Positions 17,754 through 26,532 of a stretch of 64,000 nucleotides of DNA are shown here, piece by piece. Below the pieces are notes generated by a model that searched no databases, had not been told where the DNA came from, and was given only the letters and a program-made list of their open reading frames with translations. The stretch is from the NCBI GenBank assembly GCA_046538735.1, contig JBKHII010000002.1, forward strand, positions 73,301 through 137,300, written 5' to 3'. A program made the translations under genes and the position numbers. This DNA comes from SLST01 sp046538735 (lineage in GTDB: Bacteria; Spirochaetota; Spirochaetia; DSM-27196; SLST01). Each line of letters opens with the position of its first letter. Position 1 is the stretch's first letter.

Positions 17754-17785
17754 CTTACAGTGTACGTTTAGCTTACAGCGTATGT
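17754..17785. repeat. Two tandem 14-bp TetR-type operator candidates
   Basis: CTTACAGTGTACGT and CTTACAGCGTATGT occur with an 18-bp period between the divergent tetR and DUF4386-like genes. Each contains a TACAGYGTA core that is nearly palindromic, a shape often seen in TetR operators. Confidence 0.5.
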
Positions 17786-17810
17786 CAACTCTACCCGCAA
17801 GGAGGCATTC

Positions 17811-18311
17811 ATGAATCCAGTACGGAGAAGATCGCTCTGGATCGGCGTCCTGTTCCTCGTGGCGACCACCTCGTACCTCGCCGGAAGCGGCATGGTGGAA
17901 TCGATCGTCACGGCACCCGATCCGCCGGCCGCGATCGGAGAAGCGAGCGAAACGCTGCTTGCCGGAATCGTCCTCGACCTGGTCAACGTGGGCGCGGTCA
18001 TCGGAATCGGCGTGCTCATGGCACGCGTTGTTCGGACGAAGTCGCCGGTTGCCGCGAGCGGCTACGCCGCTTCACGCCTGGTGGAAGGTGCGCTGCTCGC
18101 GCTGAGCGAGATGAGCGTCCTCGCGCTCGCCGGTATCACCGGCTCGGCCGGCCCAGCAGCGTCCGAGGCGCTGAAGCTGGTCGCAGACTTCGCGATCGAG
18201 GTTCGGTTCGTTGCGTTCGATCTCGCCATGATCGCGTTCCCGGTCTGGCTCATCGTCAAGGGCTTCCGACCGGAAGCGTTGCTCGAGTCGACCGAGTCGG
18301 GAGCTACGTGA
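17811..18311 (+). CDS. DUF4386-like small membrane protein
   Basis: 166 residues with four hydrophobic spans (about 10-30, 47-68, 85-112, 128-152). The order and the LLAGIVLDLVNVGAVIGIGVLM segment resemble DUF4386 proteins, though those are commonly longer (over 200 residues). AAGGAGG precedes the ATG. It is divergent from a tetR and may be part of the same response. Its last 8 nt overlap the convergent HD-GYP gene. Biochemical role unknown. Confidence 0.72.
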   Translation: MNPVRRRSLWIGVLFLVATTSYLAGSGMVESIVTAPDPPAAIGEASETLLAGIVLDLVNVGAVIGIGVLMARVVRTKSPVAASGYAASRLVEGALLALSEMSVLALAGITGSAGPAASEALKLVADFAIEVRFVAFDLAMIAFPVWLIVKGFRPEALLESTESGAT

Positions 18312-19368
18312 TCAGCCGCTCCCAGTGCGACTCGTCCTGGTGCTCGGAGAAGATCGCGCGGACCTGAGGCTCGTTGTAGACGAACGCGTCCACGAGGAGC
18401 GCATCGAACTGCTTGCCGCGCTCGCTGCGCAGGAGCTCGAACGCCTCCTCGAGCGGCCACGGCTCCTTGTACGGGCGCTTGGTCGTGAGCGCGTCGAAGA
18501 CGTCGGCCACGCCCACGATTCTACCCATGAGCGGGATCTCGTCGCCCGAGAGTCCCATGGGGTAGCCCTTGCCGTCGTAGCGCTCGTGGTGCGTAAGCGC
18601 GATCATCGCGCCGGTCAGGAGGAACGAGCTGCGCGCCGCCTCGAGCATCCCGTGGCCGTTGGTCGTATGCCGACGCATGATCGCCATCTCTTCGTCGTCC
18701 AGCCTGCCCGGCTTGAGGAGGATCGAGTCAGGGATGCCGATCTTCCCCACGTCGTGCAGCGCGGAGGCGTGGAAGACGGTCTCCTGGAAGCTCTCCGACT
18801 GGCCGATCATCCGCGCGATCAGTCGCGAGTAGTGCGCGACGCGAGCGATGTGCGAGCCGGTATCCTGGTCCTTGTACTCGGACGCCTTGCCGAGCACGTA
18901 GAGGGCCTCGTACTCGCGCAGAATGATCTCGCCGATCGTGGATCGGATCTCGTCCTCGTGATCGGCGAACGCGTGCTCGCGCTGCGACTGGAACCGGGCC
19001 GCATGCACGACGTGCTCGGCGCGGCGGGCGAGCTCCAGCGGCGTGCAATCGAGGTCCAGCGTGTCGACCGCGCCGGCCTCGATGAGCGAGGACCGGTCTC
19101 GCGAAGACGCGGGCCGCGCGAGAAGCGCGAGCACCGGGAGGCGAAGCTGATCTGTTACGAACGAGATGACCTCTCGGGCGGTCGCCGCGGAGGCATCCAC
19201 GATCACGAGCACGATGTCCCGCGCCGCCATCGCCGGGACCACCAGCTCGTCCGCACGCTCCACCACACGCAGCGCGATACCGCCTTCGATTGCGGCCCGC
19301 CGAATCTGTTCGAGCTCGTACTCGCCGTCTGTCATCAGCAGCGCGGACACTGGTCGATCGAAGTTCAT
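18304..19368 (-). CDS. Receiver-like domain plus HD-GYP phosphodiesterase
   Basis: 354 residues. Residues 1-120 look like a response-regulator receiver fold (VLVIVDAS could hold the phospho-acceptor Asp), but the acidic pair at the N-terminus is weak. Residues about 165-330 are an HD-GYP domain with ALHDVGKIGIPDSILLK, HHERYDGKGYPMGL and VADVFDAL. HD-GYP proteins hydrolyse c-di-GMP to GMP or pGpG. The start at 19368 has GGTGA upstream; an ATG 12 nt earlier is possible. No partner histidine kinase is adjacent. Confidence 0.87.
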   Translation of the reverse strand: MNFDRPVSALLMTDGEYELEQIRRAAIEGGIALRVVERADELVVPAMAARDIVLVIVDASAATAREVISFVTDQLRLPVLALLARPASSRDRSSLIEAGAVDTLDLDCTPLELARRAEHVVHAARFQSQREHAFADHEDEIRSTIGEIILREYEALYVLGKASEYKDQDTGSHIARVAHYSRLIARMIGQSESFQETVFHASALHDVGKIGIPDSILLKPGRLDDEEMAIMRRHTTNGHGMLEAARSSFLLTGAMIALTHHERYDGKGYPMGLSGDEIPLMGRIVGVADVFDALTTKRPYKEPWPLEEAFELLRSERGKQFDALLVDAFVYNEPQVRAIFSEHQDESHWERLIT

Positions 19369-19483
19369 GCTTTCACCCATCGTTGTCTTCAGTCCTACTT
19401 CACGATCATTGTCGGAACGAGTGCCGGATGATACAACGATCCCATGACCGTCGTCCACTGGCGGTCGCCGCGCCGCGCGAGCC

Positions 19484-21877
19484 TCACGCTTCCAGGACGA
19501 CCTCCAACGAGTTGTGATCGCGGAGCGCCGCGGCGGGGACGAGGTTGCCCTCGATCCGTTCGCCGTTCAGCACGAGCGACCGGACGCCGCGGTTGAGCCC
19601 CTCAGGGTTCTTCACGGATATGTCGACGGTCGTTCCCCTGAACCGGCGCTGCGCGGTGAACCCGTCCCACGATGAGGGGATGCACGGGTCGATCCGCAGG
19701 CCGTCCAGCTCGGCGCGGATTCCGAGCACGTGCTGCGTGGCGCTGTAGTACGCCCACGTGGCCGCACCGGTGAGCCACGAGTTCTTCGTGTTCCCGGCGC
19801 GCGGCGAGAAGGTGGAGTACGTGGTCTGACCCTGGACGTACGGCTCGCTCTGCCGGATCTCGGCCCGGTCGTTGTACGCGGCGGGATTCGCCGCCGCGAG
19901 GTACTCGTACGCGCGGTTGCCGTTTCCGAGCATGCACTCGGCGATCACACCCCACCCCTGCGTGTGGTTGAAGATGCCCGCATTCTCCTTGATGCCCGGG
20001 TTGTAGACGACGGCGCGCATCACGTCGATCGGGGTATTCACGAAGGGCGGCGCGCAAAGCATGAGCCCGTACGGGGTTGCGAGCTCCCGGTGGACCGTGT
20101 CCATGCAGGCGGCGGCCTGCCCCGCGCTCGCGAACCCGCTCATCACGGCCCAGAGCTGGGTGTTGAGGTAGACCGAGCCCTCCGCCGCGTCACGCGTACC
20201 GTAAGCGGTGCCGTCCTCCCCGAACGCCCAGACGAAACGGTCGCTGTCCCAGCCGCACGCCCGGATCTTCTCGTCCAGCGCGTCGCGCTCGGCGAGCGCC
20301 CACGAGGCTTCCTCCGGCTTGCCGAGTCGTTCGGCGATCTCCGCGTACGTCGTGAAGCCGTAGCGAACCTGGAACGCGACGAAGAGGCTCTCGCCGTAGT
20401 AGCCGAGCTTGAGGCAGTCGTTCCAGTCGGCGGCGAGCCCGCACGGAAGACCGTGCTTGCCTGTCCGCTCCAGGTTGAACTCGAGCGCGCGGCGCAGGTG
20501 GCCGAGCACGGTGGCCTCCCCCTCGTCCGCGTACGGCAGCACCTTCTCGTAGAAGCTCACGTCGCCGGTCTCGCCGAGGAGCGCCGGAATCGCGTTGAAG
20601 AACCAGAGGCAGTCGTCCGAGCGGTACTCCTCCTTCGCGGGAGGCGTCTCGTGGCCCGGTCGGTGCTCGAAGGGCCGCACCACCGGCATCGCGCCCCCGT
20701 TCGAGAGCTGTCCCGTGAGGAGGAGCTCCATCCGGCGCGTCGCCTCCTCGGGAATCGCCGCGGCGACTCCCAGGATGTCCTGCACCGAGTCGCGGAACCC
20801 CAGGCCGTCGCGCAACCCGTTGTACACGAGGCTCGCCGCGCGCGACCAGGCGAAGGTGATGAGGCAGTTGTACAGCCCCCAGACGTTCACAAGGTGGTCG
20901 AAGTCCTCGTCCGGCGTCTGCACCGCGATGTCGTTCAGACGCCCGTGCCAGAGCTCCTTCAGCTTGCCGAGCTCCTCCTCCGCGCGAGCGAGCGATCCGA
21001 ACTCGCTCATCGTCTCGCGCCCGGCCGTCCGCGCGTCGCCGATGCCCACGAGAACGAGGAGCTCGGTGCTCTCTCCCGGCGCGAGCGTCAGGTTCGTCTG
21101 GAGCGCGCCGCACGCGTTGTCGCCGTAGGCGTCGCTGTCCGAGCACGCGCCGCGGACGACCGCCTCCGGAGCGGCGTACGAACCGTACGTCCCGATGAAC
21201 GCCTCGCGACTCGTGTCGTAGCCGGCGATCGGCGAGCCGAGCATGGACATCCAGACGTGGCGCGCGACGTCGCTGCCCTGATCGGCGTCGTTCGAGGGGA
21301 GATTGTCCTGGATGGAAATGCGGAGCAAACCGTCGGCCTGCTCTCCCCGAACGATGAAGAGCGAGTACTGCAGGTTGAAGGCATCCTGCCCGGTGTCCCA
21401 GCTGTTCGCAAGCTCGGCGTACGTGAAAACGTCCAGGTCGCGGGGCCGGTCGCTCTCGTTGCTCACGCGCAGCCGCCAGTACTCGAAGGTCCGGCCGAGC
21501 GGCACGAAGTAGAGCGCTTCGGTCGCGATGCCGGTGTAGCGCGACTCGATCGCGGTGTAGGCGGTGCCGTGCCGGCAGGTCGACGAGTACTCGCCGAGCG
21601 GCTTCCCGACCGGCTGCCACGACGCCGACCAGTAGTCGCCGCTCGCGCGATCGCGAAGGTAGAAGTACCGGCCCGGCTGATCCATCGGAACCGAGTTGAA
21701 CTGCAGCCGCATGAAGCGTCCGCGCGCCCCCGACTGATAGAAGCCGTAGCCACCGGCGTTGTTCGTGATCACCGCGCCGTACTCGGTGGAGCCAAGGTAG
21801 TTGCTCCACGACTGCGGCGTGTCCGGTCTCGTGATAACGTATTCTCTGGCGCGATCGTTGAAGTGGCCGTACTGCAC
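19484..21877 (-). CDS. GH94 family disaccharide phosphorylase
   Basis: 797 residues, the length of cellobiose, chitobiose or cellobionate phosphorylases. The N-terminal beta-sandwich starts YGHFNDRAREYVITRPDTP and continues with SNYLGSTEYGAVITNNAGGY. The catalytic (alpha/alpha)6 part contains LAADWNDCLKLG with the general-acid Asp, and later KNSWLTGAATWAYYSATQH and LRIDPCIPSSWDGF. It phosphorolyses a beta-linked disaccharide in the cytoplasm to give a sugar 1-phosphate. The exact disaccharide is uncertain. The start is GTG at 21877 with GGGAGG before it. Confidence 0.92.
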   Translation of the reverse strand: MQYGHFNDRAREYVITRPDTPQSWSNYLGSTEYGAVITNNAGGYGFYQSGARGRFMRLQFNSVPMDQPGRYFYLRDRASGDYWSASWQPVGKPLGEYSSTCRHGTAYTAIESRYTGIATEALYFVPLGRTFEYWRLRVSNESDRPRDLDVFTYAELANSWDTGQDAFNLQYSLFIVRGEQADGLLRISIQDNLPSNDADQGSDVARHVWMSMLGSPIAGYDTSREAFIGTYGSYAAPEAVVRGACSDSDAYGDNACGALQTNLTLAPGESTELLVLVGIGDARTAGRETMSEFGSLARAEEELGKLKELWHGRLNDIAVQTPDEDFDHLVNVWGLYNCLITFAWSRAASLVYNGLRDGLGFRDSVQDILGVAAAIPEEATRRMELLLTGQLSNGGAMPVVRPFEHRPGHETPPAKEEYRSDDCLWFFNAIPALLGETGDVSFYEKVLPYADEGEATVLGHLRRALEFNLERTGKHGLPCGLAADWNDCLKLGYYGESLFVAFQVRYGFTTYAEIAERLGKPEEASWALAERDALDEKIRACGWDSDRFVWAFGEDGTAYGTRDAAEGSVYLNTQLWAVMSGFASAGQAAACMDTVHRELATPYGLMLCAPPFVNTPIDVMRAVVYNPGIKENAGIFNHTQGWGVIAECMLGNGNRAYEYLAAANPAAYNDRAEIRQSEPYVQGQTTYSTFSPRAGNTKNSWLTGAATWAYYSATQHVLGIRAELDGLRIDPCIPSSWDGFTAQRRFRGTTVDISVKNPEGLNRGVRSLVLNGERIEGNLVPAAALRDHNSLEVVLEA

Positions 21878-22036
21878 GGAATCCTCCCTGGGTGCGGTGT
21901 GAGCGGTACCGTCTTATACCATCGCCGCCGGACGGAGGCAACCGACCCGCCCCGTGCGGTGCGCGATCGAGCGGCGCCCCGAGACGCGTTGAACGCCGGC
22001 GCCGGATCGTGGTTCAATCGGCAGCAAGAGGAAACC

Positions 22037-22603
22037 ATGGAGTCACGCGTCGACCTACCCCACACGAGCGGACGGCTTCTCATCCGGGACTTCGCACCGC
22101 ACGATCGCGACTTCCTCATGCGCTTCACGCGCGAGCCGAGCCGGCTCGCGTACATGATGTTCAGTCTGGATACGGAGGAAGAGGTCGACGGCTTCCTCGA
22201 GTTCACGCGCACGCAGGCGGCGCGCGAGCTTCGCGACGAGTGGCACTTCGCGCTCGAGGAGACCGCGAGCCCCGGATGCGTCGGCGGCGTCGCGCTCCGC
22301 ATGGACGACGAGGAGCCCGAGTCCGCCGAGCTCGGCTACTGGCTCGAACGGTCGGCGCGCGGCAAAGGCTACGCGACCGAGGCGTCGCGCTTCATGCTCG
22401 ACTTCGGCTTCCGATCGCTCGGGCTGCACCGCATCTGGGGCAAGTGTCACGTGGACAACCGCGGCTCCGCCCGCGTGATGGAGAAGCTCGGCATGCAGCT
22501 CGAGGGAACCGTTCGCGAGCACGTGTGGCTCCGCGACCACTACCGCAGCAGCTACCTCTACTCGATTCTCGAGCACGAGTGGCGCGATCGGCAGGGCGCG
22601 TGA
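22037..22603 (+). CDS. GNAT N-acetyltransferase (RimJ/RimL type)
   Basis: 188 residues. Typical N-terminus TSGRLLIRDF, the acetyl-CoA-binding segment ERSARGKGYATEASRFMLDFGF (motif A) and the H-V-D-N-R-G-S-A-R-V-M-E-K-L-G-M signature of RimJ/RimL-like enzymes. Acetylates an amino group of a protein or small molecule; substrate unknown. AGAGGAAACC precedes the ATG. An Rrf2-like remnant overlaps its stop codon. Confidence 0.9.
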   Translation: MESRVDLPHTSGRLLIRDFAPHDRDFLMRFTREPSRLAYMMFSLDTEEEVDGFLEFTRTQAARELRDEWHFALEETASPGCVGGVALRMDDEEPESAELGYWLERSARGKGYATEASRFMLDFGFRSLGLHRIWGKCHVDNRGSARVMEKLGMQLEGTVREHVWLRDHYRSSYLYSILEHEWRDRQGA

Positions 22604-22896
22604 GACTCTCGAGTGCGGGCGAGTACGCGCTCGCGATGCTCTACCTTACATCCTTCGTCACCGGCAATACACTGCTCACTTACGAGCGAATCGATCCTGT
22701 TGTGGCAGGTCCGAGGACGACGGAGCCAAACCGGAGCAGGAGGGATGTCGGCCTTTCGGTGGTCCACGTGTCCCGGACCGACATCGAGTCCGCGCCGGGG
22801 ACACACCGCTCTCACCGCCGGCCCGACACCCGTCTCCTCAACCACTCCCGCGCACCTCGCACCGTCCTCCAGAGATCGTGGAAACTCTCTGCGTAG
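22600..22896 (+). pseudogene. Remnant of an Rrf2-family regulator N-terminus
   Basis: A GTG overlapping the acetyltransferase stop opens a frame beginning VRLSSAGEYALAMLYL, which matches the first helix of Rrf2-type repressors (MRLS..GEYAL..L..L). The following residues up to about 35 still fit loosely, after which the frame becomes Arg-rich and unlike the family, and it ends inside the opposite-strand TPR gene. No Rrf2 Cys cluster remains. Probably the 5' end of a lost regulator gene; it accounts for the 22604-22811 gap. Confidence 0.42.
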
Positions 22897-24440
22897 ATCG
22901 CGGCTTCGTCTTCGTCGCCCGGCGTGTAGGAGTCGGGCGCGCCGGGCGGCCGGCGAGCGAGCAAGAACTCCGGCACGTGCGGGTTCGCAGCCATGGCGGC
23001 CTCCGCGCGGGTCGCCGCCAGGTCCTTCTCGCCGAGCGCGAAGGCGGCGAGCGTCGCGTTCCAGAACGTCGTTGCCGATTCGTCGTCGGCGAAGCGGTCG
23101 AGGACGTGCTGGGCGCGCTCGTGTTCGCCCGCTTCCGTGAGCCCCGCGAAGTACGAGTGAGCGGCGCCGATGCCGTCTTCTGGGTCGATGCGCAGAAGCT
23201 CCTCGTATTCGGCGAAGGCATCGTCGGTCCGACCAAGGCGGAGCAACGACTCTGCCCGGACGAAGTGAAGCCGGAGGATGTCGCGATAGAGGTGGTCGCA
23301 CCAAGGGGATACGCCGTCCGGCACCTCGGGGCTCGTTCCGGCGGTGGCGGATATGCCGGCATCCGCGAGGGAGAGCGCGAGCTCGGGCCGCTCCGCGTAG
23401 AGCCGCGCGAGCACGACGTAGGCGTCCGCTTCGGAAGGGCACCGCTCGAGCGCGCGAAGGCACAATTCCCGAACGCGGTAGTCCTCGGTGCCGTCGATTG
23501 GATACGGCAGCTCGTGAATCGGATACATGAGCCTCGCCGCCGCGACCTGGGGACGCTGCACCGCGAGCTTCGGCGGGTCAACGTGCCAGCGGAATGCCCG
23601 GTCGAAGAGACCGGTCCTGCGCCACCGACCCCTCGACATGAAGGTGCGATCCGGAAGCTCAACCGGCGGCTCAAAGTCCGGGCCTTTCTCGAACAGGCCG
23701 AAGTGCTCGCCGAAGCGCTCGAAGAACCTCAGCTGAACCGCGTGATCGAGGGCGTCCGAACCGGCGTAAGAGTCGTCGCGGACTGCGAGGAGGAGGTCTG
23801 CAAAGTCCTCCTCGTAGAGGTACTCGGCGGTTGCATCCCGCGCCGCGAAGAGGAGCAGCGGCACGGTCTCGGCGATCGCACCGCCAACGAAGATGCGGTC
23901 GAAATGGTCGATCTCTCGGGGCGCTCGGAGATGCGCCTCGAGCAACCGCCGGTAGATCTCGTCGACGTTGTCCGAATCGAGTGCCGCCGTCGCGACCTTC
24001 GTCAACCGGAATGCCCCGGACCGGAACGCGAGCAATCCGGCCTTCTGCGCGAGCCACCGGACTCTCGACAGCACCATGCTGTCGTCCTCACGGTTGACGC
24101 GGACGTACTCCGGTTCCGCATCGGCAAAGGGGCCGGCGAAGAGCTCCTTCACGATTACGACGGGCAGATTGCCGTTCGCGGTCGCGCGCGCCGGCTCCCG
24201 GTCCTGCACCGATCGGAGCAGGCCGATCGTCTGCGCGAGTACCGGCGCGGCCTCCCGGTCCGAAGGCTCGAGCCGGGGAGCGACTTCGAGGAGCGCCGAG
24301 AGCCCCTCGTGTCGACCGTCTGAGAGCGTAGCAATCTGATCGTCTGAAAGCCCGAGGTCCTGGAGATAGAGACCTGGGAAGCGAGATTCTGCATCTTGGG
24401 CAGCGTCTCTGCCGCCGGGAAACGGAATGATCGTTGCCAT
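22812..24440 (-). CDS. Uncharacterised protein with TPR-like C-terminal half
   Basis: 542 residues, no signal peptide or membrane span. The N-terminal half has no recognised motif. The C-terminal half carries TPR-like or ST7-like helical hairpins: CLRALERCPSEADAYVVLARLYAE, ESLLRLGRTDDAFAEYEELLRIDPEDGIGAAH, and LAAFALGEKDLAATRAEAAMAANPHVPEFLL. These usually mediate protein contacts. The ATG at 24440 follows AGGG. It stands alone on its strand, with no neighbour that points to a function. The gap 24441-24680 upstream holds nothing recognisable. Confidence 0.78.
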   Translation of the reverse strand: MATIIPFPGGRDAAQDAESRFPGLYLQDLGLSDDQIATLSDGRHEGLSALLEVAPRLEPSDREAAPVLAQTIGLLRSVQDREPARATANGNLPVVIVKELFAGPFADAEPEYVRVNREDDSMVLSRVRWLAQKAGLLAFRSGAFRLTKVATAALDSDNVDEIYRRLLEAHLRAPREIDHFDRIFVGGAIAETVPLLLFAARDATAEYLYEEDFADLLLAVRDDSYAGSDALDHAVQLRFFERFGEHFGLFEKGPDFEPPVELPDRTFMSRGRWRRTGLFDRAFRWHVDPPKLAVQRPQVAAARLMYPIHELPYPIDGTEDYRVRELCLRALERCPSEADAYVVLARLYAERPELALSLADAGISATAGTSPEVPDGVSPWCDHLYRDILRLHFVRAESLLRLGRTDDAFAEYEELLRIDPEDGIGAAHSYFAGLTEAGEHERAQHVLDRFADDESATTFWNATLAAFALGEKDLAATRAEAAMAANPHVPEFLLARRPPGAPDSYTPGDEDEAAIYAESFHDLWRTVRGAREWLRRRVSGRR

Positions 24441-24680
24441 GGGCACCCTACGAGAACGTACTCGGTTGCGGGCGATCGATCAACCGTCGACCTCAGAAGC
24501 CGTCTACCGGCGGATGATCCGGGACGTCCGAACGGGCGCGTACCCGCGGTGACGATTCCGCGCCCGAGCGGTGTTCATTCGGTAGGGACTACTACTGGGG
24601 GGCAGGGAGGGTACCGTTACGATACGGTCGATAAGGCGGTGTTGTTCCGCGGCTACGACCGGGCGGACCGTCTGGGCGCT

Positions 24681-26039
24681 CTACAGCGGCCGCAGGTTCT
24701 CGAAGACGTACGGCATGAGCTCCGCGACGGTAGGATGGACAAGGACCACCTTCTGAAGCTCGGTATACGGCAGCCCCGTGTACATCCATGCCGCAAGCAG
24801 ACCGACCACCTCGTCGCCGCCGGTCCCGAAGACGGTCGCGCCGAGAAGCTGTCGTGACTCCGCGTCCACGAGCACCTTCACCATGCCTGCGGTCTCGTAC
24901 TTCTCCTTCGCGCGTGCGATGCTGCTCATGGGCATGGTGCCCGCAAGCACCTCGCGCCCGCTCTGCTTCGCCTGTGCCTCGTTCATCCCCACGCGGCCGA
25001 GCGGCGGGTCGATGAACATCGAGTAAATGGGGATACGATCGCTCTGCCGCCAACGCTCGCCCTTCAGGTTCTTGACGATGATCTGCCCGTCATGCACGGA
25101 CGTGTGCGTGAAGGCGCTGCCGCCGTTCACGTCACCTACCGCGTAGATGTGCGGGACGCTCGTCTGGAGGTACTCGTTGACCACGACGAATCCGCGCTCA
25201 TTCACCTCAACGCCCGCGGCGGAGAGATTGAGCGCCTCCGTCTCGGGCTTTCGACCGGTCGCGAGCAGGAGATGCGACCCGGTGATCGATCGTTGCTCCC
25301 CGTCCACCGTCGCCTGCACGGTCACACCCCGCTCCGGCGAGACCGACTCGACGTGGACGTTGCAGACGATCTCCACGCCCTCCTCGGTCAGGATTCTCGT
25401 CGCCTCTTCAGCGACGTCTTGGTCCTCCCGGCTCATGATTCGCGGGCCGCGCTCGAGCACGGTGACCCGGCTCCCGAACCGCCGGAAAACCTGGCTGAAC
25501 TCGAGCCCCACGTAGCTGCCGCCGATCACGACGAGGTGCTCGGGAAGCTCCTCGAGGCTGAGTATTCCCTTGTTGTCCAGGTAGTCCACGTCCTCGATGC
25601 CCGGAATCGGCGGGATCCGCGCCGTCGCTCCGGTGTGAATGTAGATCGTCTCGCCGCGGATCGTCTCGTCGCCCGCCTCCACCTCATGCGGGCCCACGAA
25701 GCGCGCCTCTGCGCGGTAGAAATCGGTGGTCTCGTCCAGCCATTTCGAAAACGACTCGTTCGACTGATCGCGGTTGCGCTTCTGTCGCTCCATCGCCTTT
25801 GGAAAGTCGACGTGGAAGTCGGAGACCTCGACCCCGAAATCGCCGGCGCGCTTGACCATGTGCGCCACGCGCGCCCCGGCAACGAGCGTCTTCGTGGGCG
25901 TGCAGCCCCAGTTGATGCAGGTGCCGCCCACTCGCGACTTCTCGATCGTCGCGACCTTCTTTCCCATCTCCAGAAAGACGCGCACTATCGCGCCGGTCGC
26001 CTGGCCGGTGCCGATGAGAATGACGTCGTACTCCCTCAT
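24681..26039 (-). CDS. Pyridine nucleotide-disulfide oxidoreductase (mercuric reductase/lipoamide dehydrogenase-like)
   Basis: 452 residues. N-terminal FAD site YDVILIGTGQATG, the redox pair in GGTCINWGCTPTK, the NAD(P) site VVIGGSYVGLEFSQVFRRFG, the FAD segment IYAVGDVNGGSAFTHTSVHDG and the C-terminal dimer motif VHPTVAELMPYV with the His of the His-Glu dyad. No mercury-specific C-terminal Cys pair and no heavy-metal domain, so not a true MerA. Lipoyl enzymes are not adjacent. Likely an FAD disulfide reductase of unknown substrate. The start is the ATG at 26039. Confidence 0.88.
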   Translation of the reverse strand: MREYDVILIGTGQATGAIVRVFLEMGKKVATIEKSRVGGTCINWGCTPTKTLVAGARVAHMVKRAGDFGVEVSDFHVDFPKAMERQKRNRDQSNESFSKWLDETTDFYRAEARFVGPHEVEAGDETIRGETIYIHTGATARIPPIPGIEDVDYLDNKGILSLEELPEHLVVIGGSYVGLEFSQVFRRFGSRVTVLERGPRIMSREDQDVAEEATRILTEEGVEIVCNVHVESVSPERGVTVQATVDGEQRSITGSHLLLATGRKPETEALNLSAAGVEVNERGFVVVNEYLQTSVPHIYAVGDVNGGSAFTHTSVHDGQIIVKNLKGERWRQSDRIPIYSMFIDPPLGRVGMNEAQAKQSGREVLAGTMPMSSIARAKEKYETAGMVKVLVDAESRQLLGATVFGTGGDEVVGLLAAWMYTGLPYTELQKVVLVHPTVAELMPYVFENLRPL

Positions 26040-26159
26040 TGATCCGCTCCTCGCTTCATTGCGGGCGCTTCTCCGTGTCCGTACACTCGAAAGTAGTTGC
26101 ATCCGCCCCCACCGACAAATCGATTCGACCGCGGAAGCAAGAGCGGATCTGTCAGGCGG

Positions 26160-26384
26160 GTAGTTGGCGTCGTCGGACTGGGAGATGCGGGTCGAAGGCT
26201 CGCGCACCGCGATCCAGCGGTCGCGGTCGGAGGGGAACGAGCGTGGCTCCGGTGACGTAGTCGGACTCGCTGCGCGCGGTACGCTTCGTCGATCTGCCAC
26301 GTCGCGCGGCGTATGCTCGTGCGGATCGAACCCTGCGAGCGCCTCGCGAATCGAGGCGCCCGGCAGGCGGAAGCAACCGTCGAC
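26160..26384 (-). pseudogene. Decayed C-terminus of a short-chain dehydrogenase (gap 26040-26384)
   Basis: Read on the minus strand just after the small membrane gene, one frame gives SIREALAGFDPHEHTPRDVAD and another gives ESDYVTGATLV. In SDR enzymes these two stretches follow each other (P-x-D-V-A...SDESxYVTGATLVVDGG). The frame change between them and the missing Rossmann and catalytic parts mark it as a remnant. The rest of the gap shows nothing. Confidence 0.35.
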
Positions 26385-26510
26385 CTACTCGTCCTCCATA
26401 GGCTCGTTCTGCCGTTTCCTGCGCTCCATCCACTTGTTCAGCACGGTCAGCTTGATCCATCCGATCGCGACGACACCGATGCCGATGAGAACCCACCAAT
26501 ACCACGCCAT
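26385..26510 (-). CDS. 41-residue single-span membrane protein at the end of the ABC-2 operon
   Basis: Short gene with a near-ideal AAGGAGG 4-5 nt before its ATG. The product starts MAWYWWVLIGIGVVAIG, one hydrophobic span of about 18 residues, then a charged tail (KWMERRKRQNEPMEDE). It begins 22 nt after the stop of the second ABC-2 permease and is almost certainly part of the same transcript. Small single-span proteins often modulate membrane complexes; an accessory role for the exporter is inference. It is easy to miss because of its length. Confidence 0.72.
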   Translation of the reverse strand: MAWYWWVLIGIGVVAIGWIKLTVLNKWMERRKRQNEPMEDE

Positions 26511-26532
26511 AAAGCCTCCTTGCCCTCTCGGG

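Noticed and set aside
19730..22603. A 957-codon open frame on the + strand opposite the GH94 gene
   Set aside because: It is the antisense of a clear GH94 gene; only its last 188 codons (GNAT, from 22037) have protein family motifs and a ribosome site.
24681..26039. True mercuric reductase (merA)
   Set aside because: The C-terminal Cys pair and mer operon neighbours are missing, so only the general disulfide oxidoreductase family is supported.
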